A stretch of DNA of 55,774 nt from Planctomycetaceae bacterium (GCA_021372555.1 JAJFUI010000111.1:1-55774), one strand, 5' to 3'. Positions 24,703 through 33,231 are shown, counted from the stretch's first letter. Program-made: numbers and translations. Notes: generated from the sequence alone by a model not told the origin.

Positions 24703-26208
24703 CTAGAGAATCGTCCCAGTTGCCGTCTTTAGCACCGGCGATGACGGGTCGGCCACCGTCGCCTTGAATTGGACCTCGTAGGTCTTCCCTTTTTCGAACT
24801 TGCCGGCCTTCATCAGCATGATGAAGTTGGGCGTCACGAGCGGCGCCATCTCCTTCCCCTTCGTCACCTCGATCCCCTTCAACCGCTGTGGGAAGATCAT
24901 GCCCGGCTGTCGGCCTGGCGTGCAGTCAGCCGTGGCGCGAATGCGGAAAGTGTACACGCCGTTCGCCGACGAAAGCTCTTGTGTGAAGGGCAGCGACCGC
25001 GGGGCAAGTCGGGCTTCCCATGCCGGGTCTCCGTAGAAGGCCAGCGTGTCCCGGTCCCACAACAGCCCGAGATTGTCCCTGATCTCCGGAGCTGGCTCCG
25101 TGTAACCCAGGGTCTCGGCCATCCGGCCGAGAATCGTGTGGTCCTTCGCCAAATCCCACTCTTTGTACGTCGCCCGGGCGCTCTTCGGGAATCGCGTCTC
25201 GAGCTCATATACGATCGACTGGTTGTTCAGGTAAAACGCCTCATTCAGCGTGTAGTGGCCCGGCTGGCTGAAGAAGTAATTCATCGTGCCGAAGCCCGCC
25301 GCCGGATACCACTGATTCACCGTGTACCCGATCATCTGCGTGACGCCCGCCGTGCGCATCCAGGCCAGGCAGATGGCGTTCCGGTCGATGCAGTGCCCCA
25401 TCAGACAGTTGCCGGCAGCCAGAAGAACCTTCGGATGATCCTCGCCGTGGATCTCTACCGCGCTCTTGTGGTTGCGCTCGACCGCGACCAGCGTACCCCC
25501 TTGTCGCCAGAACATCCCCTTATTGTTCTTGTCCTTCCCAATTGGATATCCGATCTGCCAGTCACGCTCCGTGGCGTGGCCCGACGTCACGAAGATGTCG
25601 GGTTTACGCTCCATAATCACCTTGGCCAAGGGAAAGGCGTCATCGCCGGTGCCGGTCTTCTGCTCGATCGGTCCGCCGGGCTTCTTCTTCTCGACGTACT
25701 CGTTCTTGCTGGTTTCCTTGTAGCAAATCCCCTCGTCGAAGAGGTCCAACGGAATCACGATCCCGCCGGCCGCCTTGCGAATGATCAACGGCTCCTTGGT
25801 CTTTGCGATCCGCAACGCATCGTCGGAAGTGTAGCCGGTGATGATGCCCCACATGATGTCGGTGTACGGATCGTCGTTCATCTGCCGAGTAAGCCGGTGA
25901 ATCCCGATGACGAACATCCGCCCCGCCTCATCCGGCTGGGCCACGAAGCAGGCGTATCGCGGCATCAAGCGCCGCAATTCGCCGGTCGCCTCATTGACGT
26001 CCTTCTGGTACTCGACAACGCTTGCCTTGTGCTTGGTCACCAGTTCATCGACCACGCGATTCCACTTCGCATCGGCGTGCGTTCGTTTCGACACGACGAC
26101 AGCGTAGAGTATTTCGCCGGAAGCGGCCGCTGCGGCGCCAAACGTCGCCACTGCGAACACACAACAGACCGTCAAACACGAAAGCCGAGAGCGGATAGTC
26201 CTGGTCAT
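24703..26208 (-). CDS. Secreted protein resembling clan CD cysteine peptidases
   Basis: A 501-residue exported protein with a signal peptide (CCVFAVATFGAAAAASG). No named family was recognised with certainty. The middle has the two-residue pattern of clan CD peptidases (gingipain, caspase): a His in DIFVTSGHATERDW (H211) after a hydrophobic strand, and a Cys in VLLAAGNCLMGHC (C268) after another, followed by GVTQMIGYTVNQWY. The N-terminal part has ILYAVVVSKRTHADAKW and ACFVAQPDEAGR. The C-terminal 110 residues look like a beta domain (YTFRIRATADC, TYEVQFKATV). Catalytic function is inference from the His and Cys context; it could equally be a non-catalytic relative. Confidence 0.72.
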   Translation of the reverse strand: MTRTIRSRLSCLTVCCVFAVATFGAAAAASGEILYAVVVSKRTHADAKWNRVVDELVTKHKASVVEYQKDVNEATGELRRLMPRYACFVAQPDEAGRMFVIGIHRLTRQMNDDPYTDIMWGIITGYTSDDALRIAKTKEPLIIRKAAGGIVIPLDLFDEGICYKETSKNEYVEKKKPGGPIEQKTGTGDDAFPLAKVIMERKPDIFVTSGHATERDWQIGYPIGKDKNNKGMFWRQGGTLVAVERNHKSAVEIHGEDHPKVLLAAGNCLMGHCIDRNAICLAWMRTAGVTQMIGYTVNQWYPAAGFGTMNYFFSQPGHYTLNEAFYLNNQSIVYELETRFPKSARATYKEWDLAKDHTILGRMAETLGYTEPAPEIRDNLGLLWDRDTLAFYGDPAWEARLAPRSLPFTQELSSANGVYTFRIRATADCTPGRQPGMIFPQRLKGIEVTKGKEMAPLVTPNFIMLMKAGKFEKGKTYEVQFKATVADPSSPVLKTATGTIL

Positions 26209-26322
26209 GGAAGGCTAAGGGGGTTGGGAGTTGTAGGCGGGAACCCTCATTGAACCAAATTCGCTCCATCGCCGCAAGCGATTCGCCCGTGCCCGCCCTT
26301 CATCGACCACCCCATCGCGGCT

Positions 26323-26351
26323 TTGACGCCCCTCGACCCGCTACGTACAAT
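26323..26351 (+). promoter_or_regulatory. Promoter of the cardiolipin synthase gene, start codon at the initiation site
   Basis: TTGACG (26323-26328), 17-bp spacer, TACAAT (26346-26351). The -10 box ends 6 bp before the ATG at 26358, so transcription should begin at or next to the start codon. This is the best-supported leaderless start in the window because both boxes and the spacer fit. Confidence 0.7.
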
Positions 26352-26357
26352 CGGGGC

Positions 26358-27794
26358 ATGAACTTCCTCTCCTGGACGCAGCTCCTCCTGGCTACCGAGT
26401 GGGCGATCCGCCTCGTCATGCTCCCGGTCATCGTGCTGCGAAAGCAAAAGCCAGCTACCTGCCTCGCTTGGCTTGCCATCGTCTTCTTCGAGCCCTGGAT
26501 CGGCCTGGTGCTTTACCTTCTGATGGGCGAAATCCGCCTCGGCCGGGTGCGACTCGCGCGACGCCGCCAGCGACGCCCTCTGCTTGAAGCCTCCGACTAC
26601 CCCGCGGTCGAGCCCGCGCACGTCGTTGACCCCGCCGCGACCGACGACTTCACCTTGCTGGTCCACCTAGCCGAGCATGTCGGCGGTCTTCCGGCCGTGT
26701 CGGGCAATGCCATCCACCTGATGTCCGACACCGACGTCGTGATCGAGCAACTTATTGCCGCCATCGACGCCGCCAAGCAGCACGTCCACCTCCTCTTCTA
26801 TATCTTCAAGGACGATTCGGTAGGCCAGCAAGTCGCCGCGGCCCTCGCTCGCGCGGCCCAGCGAGGCGTCGCCTGCCGGGTGCTGGCCGATGCCGTTGGC
26901 TCCCGCCGGCTCTTCCGCCGCATGGCCCCCTACCTGCGGCAGCGCGGCGTGCGAATCTTCCCCGCCTTGCCGGCCAATCTTTGGCGGCTCCCCTTCAAGC
27001 GGCTCGATCTCCGCAACCACCGCAAGCTGGCCGTCATCGACGGCTGCGTCGCCTTCACCGGCTCGCAGAACATTGTCGAGGCCAGCTACGGCCATAAGCG
27101 TGCCGGCGTTTGGCACGACATCATGGTCCGCATCACTGGGCCCGTCGTCCGACAGCTTCAAGGAATCTTTCTCGAAGACTGGTTTTACGAGACGGGCGAG
27201 TTGCTCGAAGACGCTGCCCTATTTCCCGATTGCCCACCAACGGGACAAATCGCGGTGCAGGTGGTTCCCACGGGGCCCGACGAGCCGACCGAGCTCTTCG
27301 AGGACCTGATTGTTCGCGCCATCTTCCTCGCGCGGCGGCGCGTGGTAATCACCTCTCCGTATTTCATCCCCAACGAGGCAATGTTGCTGGCGCTCCGCTT
27401 AGCAGCCCTCCGTGGTGTCGAGGTCGATCTCGTAATTCCCAAACGGAGCGACCATCGCCTGGTCAATGCCGCCGGCAGCTTCTACTGCCAGTACCTGATG
27501 CAATACGGCGTCCGCGTGTTCCTGTTTCAGGAAGGCATGCTGCACGCGAAGACCCTCACGGTCGACGACGAGCTGGCGATGTTCGGTTCCGCCAATTACG
27601 ACATTCGCTCCTTCGCCCTGAACTTCGAATTGAACCTGTTCGTTCACGCGGAAGAAGCCGTTCAATCGATGCGCCGCCTCCAGCAAGGCTATCTCGACCA
27701 ATCGCTCCGCGCCGATCCCGCCACGTGGCCCTCGACCACCTTGCCTGGCCGCCTCAAAATGAACCTCGCCAAGCTCTTTAGCCCGCTCCTGTGA
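26358..27794 (+). CDS. cls: Cardiolipin synthase (phospholipase D family)
   Basis: Membrane enzyme that joins phosphatidylglycerol molecules into cardiolipin. The 478-residue protein has two N-terminal hydrophobic segments, PATCLAWLAIVFFEPWIGLVLYLLMGE being the typical second one. Two HKD motifs follow: NHRKLAVIDG with TGSQNI, and HAKTLTVDDELAMFGSANYD. Length and layout match bacterial ClsA-type enzymes. The in-frame start at 26250 adds 36 unrelated residues and crosses the promoter, so 26358 is used. Confidence 0.93.
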   Translation: MNFLSWTQLLLATEWAIRLVMLPVIVLRKQKPATCLAWLAIVFFEPWIGLVLYLLMGEIRLGRVRLARRRQRRPLLEASDYPAVEPAHVVDPAATDDFTLLVHLAEHVGGLPAVSGNAIHLMSDTDVVIEQLIAAIDAAKQHVHLLFYIFKDDSVGQQVAAALARAAQRGVACRVLADAVGSRRLFRRMAPYLRQRGVRIFPALPANLWRLPFKRLDLRNHRKLAVIDGCVAFTGSQNIVEASYGHKRAGVWHDIMVRITGPVVRQLQGIFLEDWFYETGELLEDAALFPDCPPTGQIAVQVVPTGPDEPTELFEDLIVRAIFLARRRVVITSPYFIPNEAMLLALRLAALRGVEVDLVIPKRSDHRLVNAAGSFYCQYLMQYGVRVFLFQEGMLHAKTLTVDDELAMFGSANYDIRSFALNFELNLFVHAEEAVQSMRRLQQGYLDQSLRADPATWPSTTLPGRLKMNLAKLFSPLL

Positions 27795-27896
27795 GAGATA
27801 GATAGTGGATAGTGTTGAGGGTTCATGGTATTCGAGGTCGCCCGTACCGACGCCGTGCCGCCGCCTGAGTCCTGTGGCAAACGGCTTCTAGACTGG

Positions 27897-28691
27897 TTAG
27901 CCATCGGGGCTGCTTGGCTGCGTTCCTGGCGGACATGCCATTAGCGGCAGCGTGACAATGAACGTCGCGCCCTGGCCGGGTTGGCTTTCGACATCGATGC
28001 GGCCGCCGTGATTGGTGACGATGCGCCAGGCTTTCGACAGCCCGAGGCCAAGGCCGCGCCCGGCTTGGCGTGCGGAATAGAAGGGATCGAAGATGTGCCG
28101 GCGTTCTTCGGGCTTGACGCCTGGGCCATTGTCACGGACATGGATTCGCACTTGCTGAGCCGCGGTGCCGGTGCCCGGGTCCTGTGGCAAATCGGCACTG
28201 GCGGAGCCAGTGGCACACGTCACGGCGACCTCGATGTGGCCGCCGCTTTGGAGGGCTTCGAGCGAGTTCTGGCAGATGGCTCGAAGGGCAACGGCAAGCT
28301 GGGTTGGGTCGCCTTGCAAGAAGATCGGGCTGGCATCGCCGGTTCGGCGAATCGCGGTCTCCTGCTTCATTGCGCGAGGCAGCAGCTCCGCAATCAGATC
28401 ATCAACCAGCTTGACGACCTCGACCGACTGCAATTCGGGCCGCGGGGGGCGGGCGAAGAGCATCATGTCGGCGATCATCTCGTAGACCCGCATCGCCTGG
28501 GTGCTGATCAGCGCCAAGGCGTGTCGCCGCTCCGGATTGGTCTCTTCGCGGAGCAGCAGTTGCGCGCGGCCGGAGATAACCGTCAGGGGGTTGTTGATCT
28601 CGTGGCCGGCGCCGGCAGCGAACTCGGCCATCGCTTCGAGCTTTTCGGCCTCAAGCGCGCGGTCGAAGTCGGCTCTGTCGTTATCCGACAT
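27897..28691 (-). CDS. Soluble NtrB-like histidine kinase
   Basis: A 264-residue cytoplasmic sensor kinase core. The phospho-acceptor H-box is FAAGAGHEINNPLTVISGRA (H30). The catalytic ATPase domain has an N-box (AICQNSLEAL), G1 (RDNGPGVKPEE), an F-box (IFDPFYSAR) and G2 (GRGLGLGLSKA). There is no transmembrane helix and no input domain beyond about 28 N-terminal residues, so it probably gets its signal from a partner. It lies downstream of the HTH-receiver gene on the same strand, 182 bases away, and may phosphorylate it. Confidence 0.9.
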   Translation of the reverse strand: MSDNDRADFDRALEAEKLEAMAEFAAGAGHEINNPLTVISGRAQLLLREETNPERRHALALISTQAMRVYEMIADMMLFARPPRPELQSVEVVKLVDDLIAELLPRAMKQETAIRRTGDASPIFLQGDPTQLAVALRAICQNSLEALQSGGHIEVAVTCATGSASADLPQDPGTGTAAQQVRIHVRDNGPGVKPEERRHIFDPFYSARQAGRGLGLGLSKAWRIVTNHGGRIDVESQPGQGATFIVTLPLMACPPGTQPSSPDG

Positions 28692-28697
28692 GGGTAT

Positions 28698-28703
28698 AGT
28701 TTA
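28698..28703 (-). promoter_or_regulatory. Weak -10-like box before the histidine kinase start
   Basis: On the minus strand TAAACT ends 6 bp before the ATG at 28691, with no ribosome-binding site between. Same spacing as the leaderless starts elsewhere, but a poorer match. Confidence 0.35.
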
Positions 28704-28784
28704 CAAAATCGGAAAGGGGACAGAGGGGGTTCTCGGTGGAAGTCTGAGCGTCGCGCAGACTCACGCCCCGAAGACCTCCTCCGT

Positions 28785-28849
28785 CCCCGCGAGATGTTTT
28801 GCGCGAGAACGCCGGTGCCCTCCCTGCGAACGCAGTCGCGGGGCTTTTT
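28785..28849 (+). other. Structured element ending in a T-run between kinase and regulator genes
   Basis: CCCCGCGA (28785-28792) pairs with TCGCGGGG (28836-28843); inside lies CTGCG-AA-CGCAG (28824-28835); CTTTTT follows (28844-28849). On the plus strand this resembles a small structured RNA with its own terminator or a multi-arm terminator, but no plus-strand promoter was identified. Confidence 0.35.
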
Positions 28850-28873
28850 CCCACTGACCAGCCGCGGCGATAG

Positions 28874-29455
28874 CTAGGCGCTGGCGGCGACTTCGATGTC
28901 CAGGTGCTGGCACATCCGCTCCACCAGTCGCTCGACCTCGAACGGCTTGTGAAGGAAGTCGTTGGCGCCGGCTTCGCGGAGCTCGTTGATTTTGTCGTCC
29001 TCGACCATGCCGGAGATGCAGATGATCCGGACGTCATCCATGCTCTTGTCGCTGCGGACACGCTGGCAGACTTCCTTGCCGTTGATGTCGGGGAGCATGA
29101 CGTCAAGCACGATCAGGTCGGGGCGATATTCCTTGACCATCATGCCGGCGTCGAAGCCGTTGTTGACACTGCGGGTCTCGAACCGGCCATCGCGTTCCAA
29201 GGCGTCGGTGATCAGTTCGACCAACTCGGCGTCGTCATCGACGATGAGGACCTTGCGTTTGCCACTTTCCAGGGCGTCGGTGGGGATGCCGTTGTCCCGC
29301 ATAAAGGAGAAGAGCTGGTCGCGGGGAATGCGGCGGAATCGGCTTCCCGGGACGCGGAATCCTTTCAATTGTCCGGAGTCAAAACAGCGGATGATCGTCT
29401 GCTGGGAGACCTTGCAGATTTTGGCCGCTTCGCCGGTTGTAAACACGGTTTTCAT
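28874..29455 (-). CDS. Response regulator with N-terminal helix-turn-helix and C-terminal receiver
   Basis: A 193-residue regulator in which the DNA-binding and receiver domains are in reverse of the common order. Residues about 4-55 (FTTGEAAKICKVSQQTIIRCF, then GFRVPGSRFRRIPRDQL) form a MerR/excisionase-type winged helix-turn-helix. Residues about 67-180 form a complete receiver: VDDD (73-75), phospho-acceptor D118 in LIVLDVMLPD, Ser in ISG (148) and K170 in HKPF. The ATG at 29455 is where homology begins; an ATG at 29470 is possible, and the upstream frame starts with TTG. It is the likely partner of the kinase downstream. Confidence 0.88.
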   Translation of the reverse strand: MKTVFTTGEAAKICKVSQQTIIRCFDSGQLKGFRVPGSRFRRIPRDQLFSFMRDNGIPTDALESGKRKVLIVDDDAELVELITDALERDGRFETRSVNNGFDAGMMVKEYRPDLIVLDVMLPDINGKEVCQRVRSDKSMDDVRIICISGMVEDDKINELREAGANDFLHKPFEVERLVERMCQHLDIEVAASA

Positions 29456-29599
29456 GTTTGGCTCACCCATCCTTGTCAAAGCTGGCTTTAGAACCGCCCT
29501 GAGTTCGCGACTGCCGCAAACCCTTCACTTTCCTTGACTCTATGCAATCCGTAGGCTCATCCGGTTCTTCCGACATTGCCGAACTTGCCAACTGGGCTA

Positions 29600-29627
29600 A
29601 TTATAGCCATCTTCCCGTACCTGTCAA
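29600..29627 (-). promoter_or_regulatory. Consensus promoter of the HTH-receiver gene with two dyads
   Basis: On the minus strand TTGACA (29622-29627), 16-bp spacer, TATAAT (29600-29605): both boxes match consensus. A dyad with 7-bp arms (TACCTGT-4-ACAGGTA, 29618-29635) covers the -35 box, and GGCTA-ATTA-TAGCC (29595-29608) covers the -10. This is how a repressor or activator site would be placed. The leader to 29455 is about 140 bases. Confidence 0.75.
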
Positions 29628-29702
29628 TACAGGTATTATCTCCCCAAGTCCCTATTGTTTCGAGACTTACGCGGGCCAGCCGCTCGCGCGGGCTCCGATG
29701 GG

Positions 29703-29731
29703 TTGACCGTCTGGAAGGGCACCGTTACGAT
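29703..29731 (+). promoter_or_regulatory. Candidate promoter of tRNA-Val
   Basis: TTGACC (29703-29708), 17-bp spacer, TACGAT (29726-29731). The tRNA begins about 130 bases downstream. Confidence 0.5.
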
Positions 29732-29861
29732 CTAGCATACAGTGCCGAGCGGCAAGAATGGGCCCGTCGCGGTGGTCTAGGTTTGGCCGGGATGGTCGGT
29801 ATCGGACCGGCGGAGGAGGTCTTCTTGGTCCGTCGGTAGGTGCGGCGAAAGGGGCGGCTCG

Positions 29862-29934
29862 GGGCGCGTAACTCAGTGGTTAGAGTGCGATCCTTACAAG
29901 GTCGAAGTCGTGGGTTCGATCCCCACCGCGCCCA
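29862..29934 (+). tRNA. tRNA-Val (anticodon UAC)
   Basis: A full cloverleaf of 73 bases: acceptor GGGCGCG/CGCGCCC, D-arm ACTC/GAGT, anticodon arm CGATC/GGTCG with one G-U pair and loop CTTACAA (anticodon TAC), and T-arm GTGGG/CCCAC with loop TTCGATC. Discriminator base A. The 3' CCA is not encoded (CTC follows), so it must be added by the nucleotidyltransferase. Confidence 0.95.
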
Positions 29935-29991
29935 CTCGTGGGTAGCCTTTGCGTCGGCGACCCGCAGCTATTCTTATCAACCGTTTCGCGG

Positions 29992-32900
29992 TTAGGATGC
30001 TGGGTTGCTCGGGCCGGTTTCATGGGGCCGTTGGTTTTGGGCAGTCAGCCAGTCGATGGCGAAGAAGAAGACGGGCGTTAGGAAGATACCGAACAGGGTG
30101 ACGCCCAACATGCCGCTGAAAACGGCGGTTCCCAGGGTGCGGCGCATCTCGGCCCCGGCGCCTTCGGCAATCACTAAGGGCACTACGCCTAGTATAAAGG
30201 CCAGCGAGGTCATCATGATCGGCCGCAGTCGGAGCCGGCAGGCTTCCAACGTGGCCTCGCGGCCGGCCACGCCTGCCTGGCGTTGCTGACGGGCGAACTC
30301 TACCACCAGAATGGCGTTTTTGCTGGCCAGGCCGACCAGGACCACGAATCCGATCTGGGTGAAGATGTTGACGTCCATGTGCATGATCGCCACGCCGGCA
30401 ATCGAGCACAGCAGGCACATTGGCACCACCAGGATCACGGCCAGCGGCAGGGACCAGCTCTCATATTGGGCGGCCAGGACGAGAAACACCAGGACAACCG
30501 CCAGCGCGAACACGGTCATGGCCGTGCTGCCGGCGAGGATTTGCATGTAGGTCAGCTCGGTCCATTGCAGTTCCATGGCCGGCAGCAGCACGTTACGGCC
30601 GACGTTTTCCATCAGGCTGATTGCCTGGCCGGAGCTGACGCCTGGGGCGGGAGCGCCGTTGATGGCCGCGGCGGGATACATGTTGTATCGCATGACCATG
30701 ACTGGGCCGCTCATGGGGCTGGCCGTGGCCATGGTAGCCAGCGGAACCATTTCTCCGCGCTGGTTGCGAACCTTCATTTGCAGGATGTCATCAAGGCTGC
30801 GGCGGTGCGTGGAATCGGCCTGAACGTTGACCTGCCAGGAGCGGCCGAACTCGTTGAAGTTGTTGACATAGAGCGAGCCGACGTAGACCTGAAGCATGTC
30901 GAAGACATCGCCGACGCTGACGCCCATCGATTTGGCTTTGATGCGGTCGATATCGAGATAAATCCAAGGCGTGTTGGCGCGGAGGCTGGTGAAGACGCCA
31001 TCCAGCCCCGTGGTGGCATTGCCCTGGGCGACCAGCTTGTCCGCCTGAGCTTGCAGCACATCCAGTCCGAGGTTGCCGCGGTCCTCGATCATCAGCTTGA
31101 AGCCGCCGGCGTTGCCAAGGCCATCAACCGGCGGAGCGCCGAATACGGACACCAGCGCATCGGTGACTTTCGCTTCGCACCGCTGGCGGAGTTGGGCGGC
31201 GATGGCGTCGGCGGTCAGTTTCTCGCCGCGGCGATTGGCGAACTCGTCGAGCATGACGTACATCGAGCCGAAGTTGGGGGCGTTGGCGCCCAGCAGCAAC
31301 GACTGGCCGGAGATTGACACCGTGTGGGCGACGCCGGGCACCTTATGGGCGATCTGCTCGATGGCGCTCATGACGCTGCGAGTCCGCTCGACGGCCGAAC
31401 CATCGGGCAATTGGGCGTTCAGGAGCAAGTAGCCCTTGTCCTGGTTCGGGATGAAACCGCTGGGCACGTGGGTCATGCCCCACCAAGTCAGCACCAGCAA
31501 ACCGCCGTACAACAACAGCACCAGGACGCTGGTGCGGAGCAACATGCCCACGGAGCGGACGTAGAGCGAGGTGGATTGACTGAAACCCCAGTTGAACGAC
31601 CTGAAGAACCAGCCGAGCGTCACGTCCATCAGTCGGGTGAACCAGTCGCGGCTGGCGCCGTGCGGCTTGAGAAGCAGGGCTGCCAACGCCGGGCTGAGTG
31701 TCAGCGAGTTCAGGGCGGAAATGACGGTCGAGACGGCGATGGTCAGGGCGAATTGGCGGAAGAACTGCCCGGTGATGCCGCTGATGAATGCACAGGGGAC
31801 GAAGACCGCGCAGAGGACCAACGCGACGGCGATCACCGGTCCGGTGACTTCTTCCATGGCACGGTCGGCGGCGTCGCGCGGCGAGAGGCCCTGGGCAAGC
31901 CATCGCTCGACGTTTTCCACGACCACGATGGCGTCGTCGACGACGATGCCGATGGCCAGCACGAGACCGAACAGCGAGAGGTTGTTGAGGCTGAAGCCCA
32001 TTGCGGCCATGACGGCGAACGTGCCGATGATGGCCACTGGCACGGCGATTAACGGGATGATGGCGGCTCGCCAGTTCTGCAAAAACACGAGCACGACGAT
32101 CGACACCAAGAGAATGGCGTCGCGGAGGGTCTTGAGCACCTCGCTCACCGATTCGTAGATGAACGGCGTGGTGTCATAGACAATCTTGTAATCGAGCCCT
32201 TCGGGGAAGCGGTGTTTCAGCTCCGCCATCTTGGCGTACACGGCGTTTGCTGTTTTGACGGCGTTGGAGCCAGGCAACTGGTAGATCGACAGGGCGACGG
32301 ACGGCTCCATGTCTAGCGTGCAAGACTGGTCGTACTGCTGCGCGCCGCGTTCCACGCGGGCGACATCGCGGAGACGCACCACGGAGGCAGTCTGATTATC
32401 GTCGCCGGACGGATTGCTTTTGAGCACGATGTCGCCAAACTGATCGGCCTCGATCAGCCGGCCAAGCGTGTTCATCGTGAGCTGGAAGTTTTGGCCTCGC
32501 GGCACGGGCGGCTGGCCCACCTGACCGGCGGCGACCTCGACGTTTTGCTCCTTGAGGGCTTTGACCACATCGTCGGCGGTCATGTTGCGCGTGGCCAGCT
32601 TCTCGGGGTCGAGCCACGCGCGCATGCTGTAGTCGCGTTCGCCCAGGAAGGTGACGTCGCCAACGCCGGGGAGACGCAGCAGTTCGTCGCGGATCTGGAT
32701 AGTCGCGTAGTTGGACAGGTAGAGATCGTCCTGGCGGTAGCGCCCGTTGCGGTCCTTGGTCGAGAACAGGTTGACGATCATCATGATGCTGGGCGATTTC
32801 TTCTTCACCGCCACGCCCTGCAGTTGCACGATGCTGGGAATGACAGGCATCGCCAGTTGCACGCGGTTTTGCACGAGCACCTGGGCGATGTTCAGATCGG

Positions 32901-33195
32901 TGCCCAATTGGAACGTGACCGTCAGCGTGTATTGGCCGTCGTTGGTGCATTGCGACGACATGTAGAGCATGTTCTCGACGCCGTTGACTTGCTGTTCGAT
33001 CGGCGCGGCGACGGTATCGAGCACCAACTGGGCGTTGGCGCCCGGATAGCTGGCCGTCACCTGAACGGTCGGCGGAGTGATTTCTGGATATTGAGCGATC
33101 GGGAGCGTAAAGACGCTCAGCGCTCCGGCCAGCGTGATGATGATCGACACCACGGCGGCGAAAATCGGACGGCGAATGAAGAAATGGGATAACAC
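29992..33195 (-). CDS. RND efflux pump, HAE1 family, second tandem copy
   Basis: Inner-membrane proton-driven drug efflux permease of 1,067 residues, the usual AcrB/MexB length. It starts FFIRRPIFAAVVSIIITLAGALSV, has the porter-domain opening TVQVTASYPGANAQ and the proton-relay pair VVDDAIVVVENVER. It also has the distal Lys in VGLASKNAILVVEFARQQR and Arg in RLRLRPIMMTSLAFILGVVPLV. All relay residues seem intact. The start codon is GTG at 33195. It lies 32 bases downstream of the first copy, in the same operon as one adaptor. Confidence 0.95.
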   Translation of the reverse strand: MLSHFFIRRPIFAAVVSIIITLAGALSVFTLPIAQYPEITPPTVQVTASYPGANAQLVLDTVAAPIEQQVNGVENMLYMSSQCTNDGQYTLTVTFQLGTDLNIAQVLVQNRVQLAMPVIPSIVQLQGVAVKKKSPSIMMIVNLFSTKDRNGRYRQDDLYLSNYATIQIRDELLRLPGVGDVTFLGERDYSMRAWLDPEKLATRNMTADDVVKALKEQNVEVAAGQVGQPPVPRGQNFQLTMNTLGRLIEADQFGDIVLKSNPSGDDNQTASVVRLRDVARVERGAQQYDQSCTLDMEPSVALSIYQLPGSNAVKTANAVYAKMAELKHRFPEGLDYKIVYDTTPFIYESVSEVLKTLRDAILLVSIVVLVFLQNWRAAIIPLIAVPVAIIGTFAVMAAMGFSLNNLSLFGLVLAIGIVVDDAIVVVENVERWLAQGLSPRDAADRAMEEVTGPVIAVALVLCAVFVPCAFISGITGQFFRQFALTIAVSTVISALNSLTLSPALAALLLKPHGASRDWFTRLMDVTLGWFFRSFNWGFSQSTSLYVRSVGMLLRTSVLVLLLYGGLLVLTWWGMTHVPSGFIPNQDKGYLLLNAQLPDGSAVERTRSVMSAIEQIAHKVPGVAHTVSISGQSLLLGANAPNFGSMYVMLDEFANRRGEKLTADAIAAQLRQRCEAKVTDALVSVFGAPPVDGLGNAGGFKLMIEDRGNLGLDVLQAQADKLVAQGNATTGLDGVFTSLRANTPWIYLDIDRIKAKSMGVSVGDVFDMLQVYVGSLYVNNFNEFGRSWQVNVQADSTHRRSLDDILQMKVRNQRGEMVPLATMATASPMSGPVMVMRYNMYPAAAINGAPAPGVSSGQAISLMENVGRNVLLPAMELQWTELTYMQILAGSTAMTVFALAVVLVFLVLAAQYESWSLPLAVILVVPMCLLCSIAGVAIMHMDVNIFTQIGFVVLVGLASKNAILVVEFARQQRQAGVAGREATLEACRLRLRPIMMTSLAFILGVVPLVIAEGAGAEMRRTLGTAVFSGMLGVTLFGIFLTPVFFFAIDWLTAQNQRPHETGPSNPAS

Positions 33196-33203
33196 GGGAG
33201 TAG

Positions 33204-33231
33204 TGGCTAGTGGTCAGTGGCTAGTGGTCAG
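33204..33231. repeat. Tandem 14-bp repeat between the pump genes
   Basis: TGGCTAGTGGTCAG occurs twice back to back, with partial units on either side. It spans the junction and includes the stop codon of the upstream pump gene. It looks like slippage-type duplication, not a regulatory site. Confidence 0.7.

Larger units (their letters stand above)
29456..29861. other. Divergent intergenic region, about 400 bp
   Basis: It holds the minus-strand promoter and dyads at 29595-29635 and the plus-strand promoter at 29703-29731. No gene was seen in the remainder. Confidence 0.6.

Noticed and set aside
24769-26253. Long plus-strand open frame (494 codons) opposite the clan CD-like gene
   Set aside because: No recognisable motif and no ribosome-binding site. 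The minus-strand product has a signal peptide and ordered domains.
30283-31317. Plus-strand frames opposite the RND pumps
   Set aside because: Several His/Gly/Asp-rich frames are shadows of the membrane-protein codons. The pumps themselves are full length with intact motifs.
33204-33231. Tandem 14-mers considered as a CRISPR or operator
   Set aside because: Only two units with no spacers, lying over a stop codon. It is better explained as a small tandem duplication.
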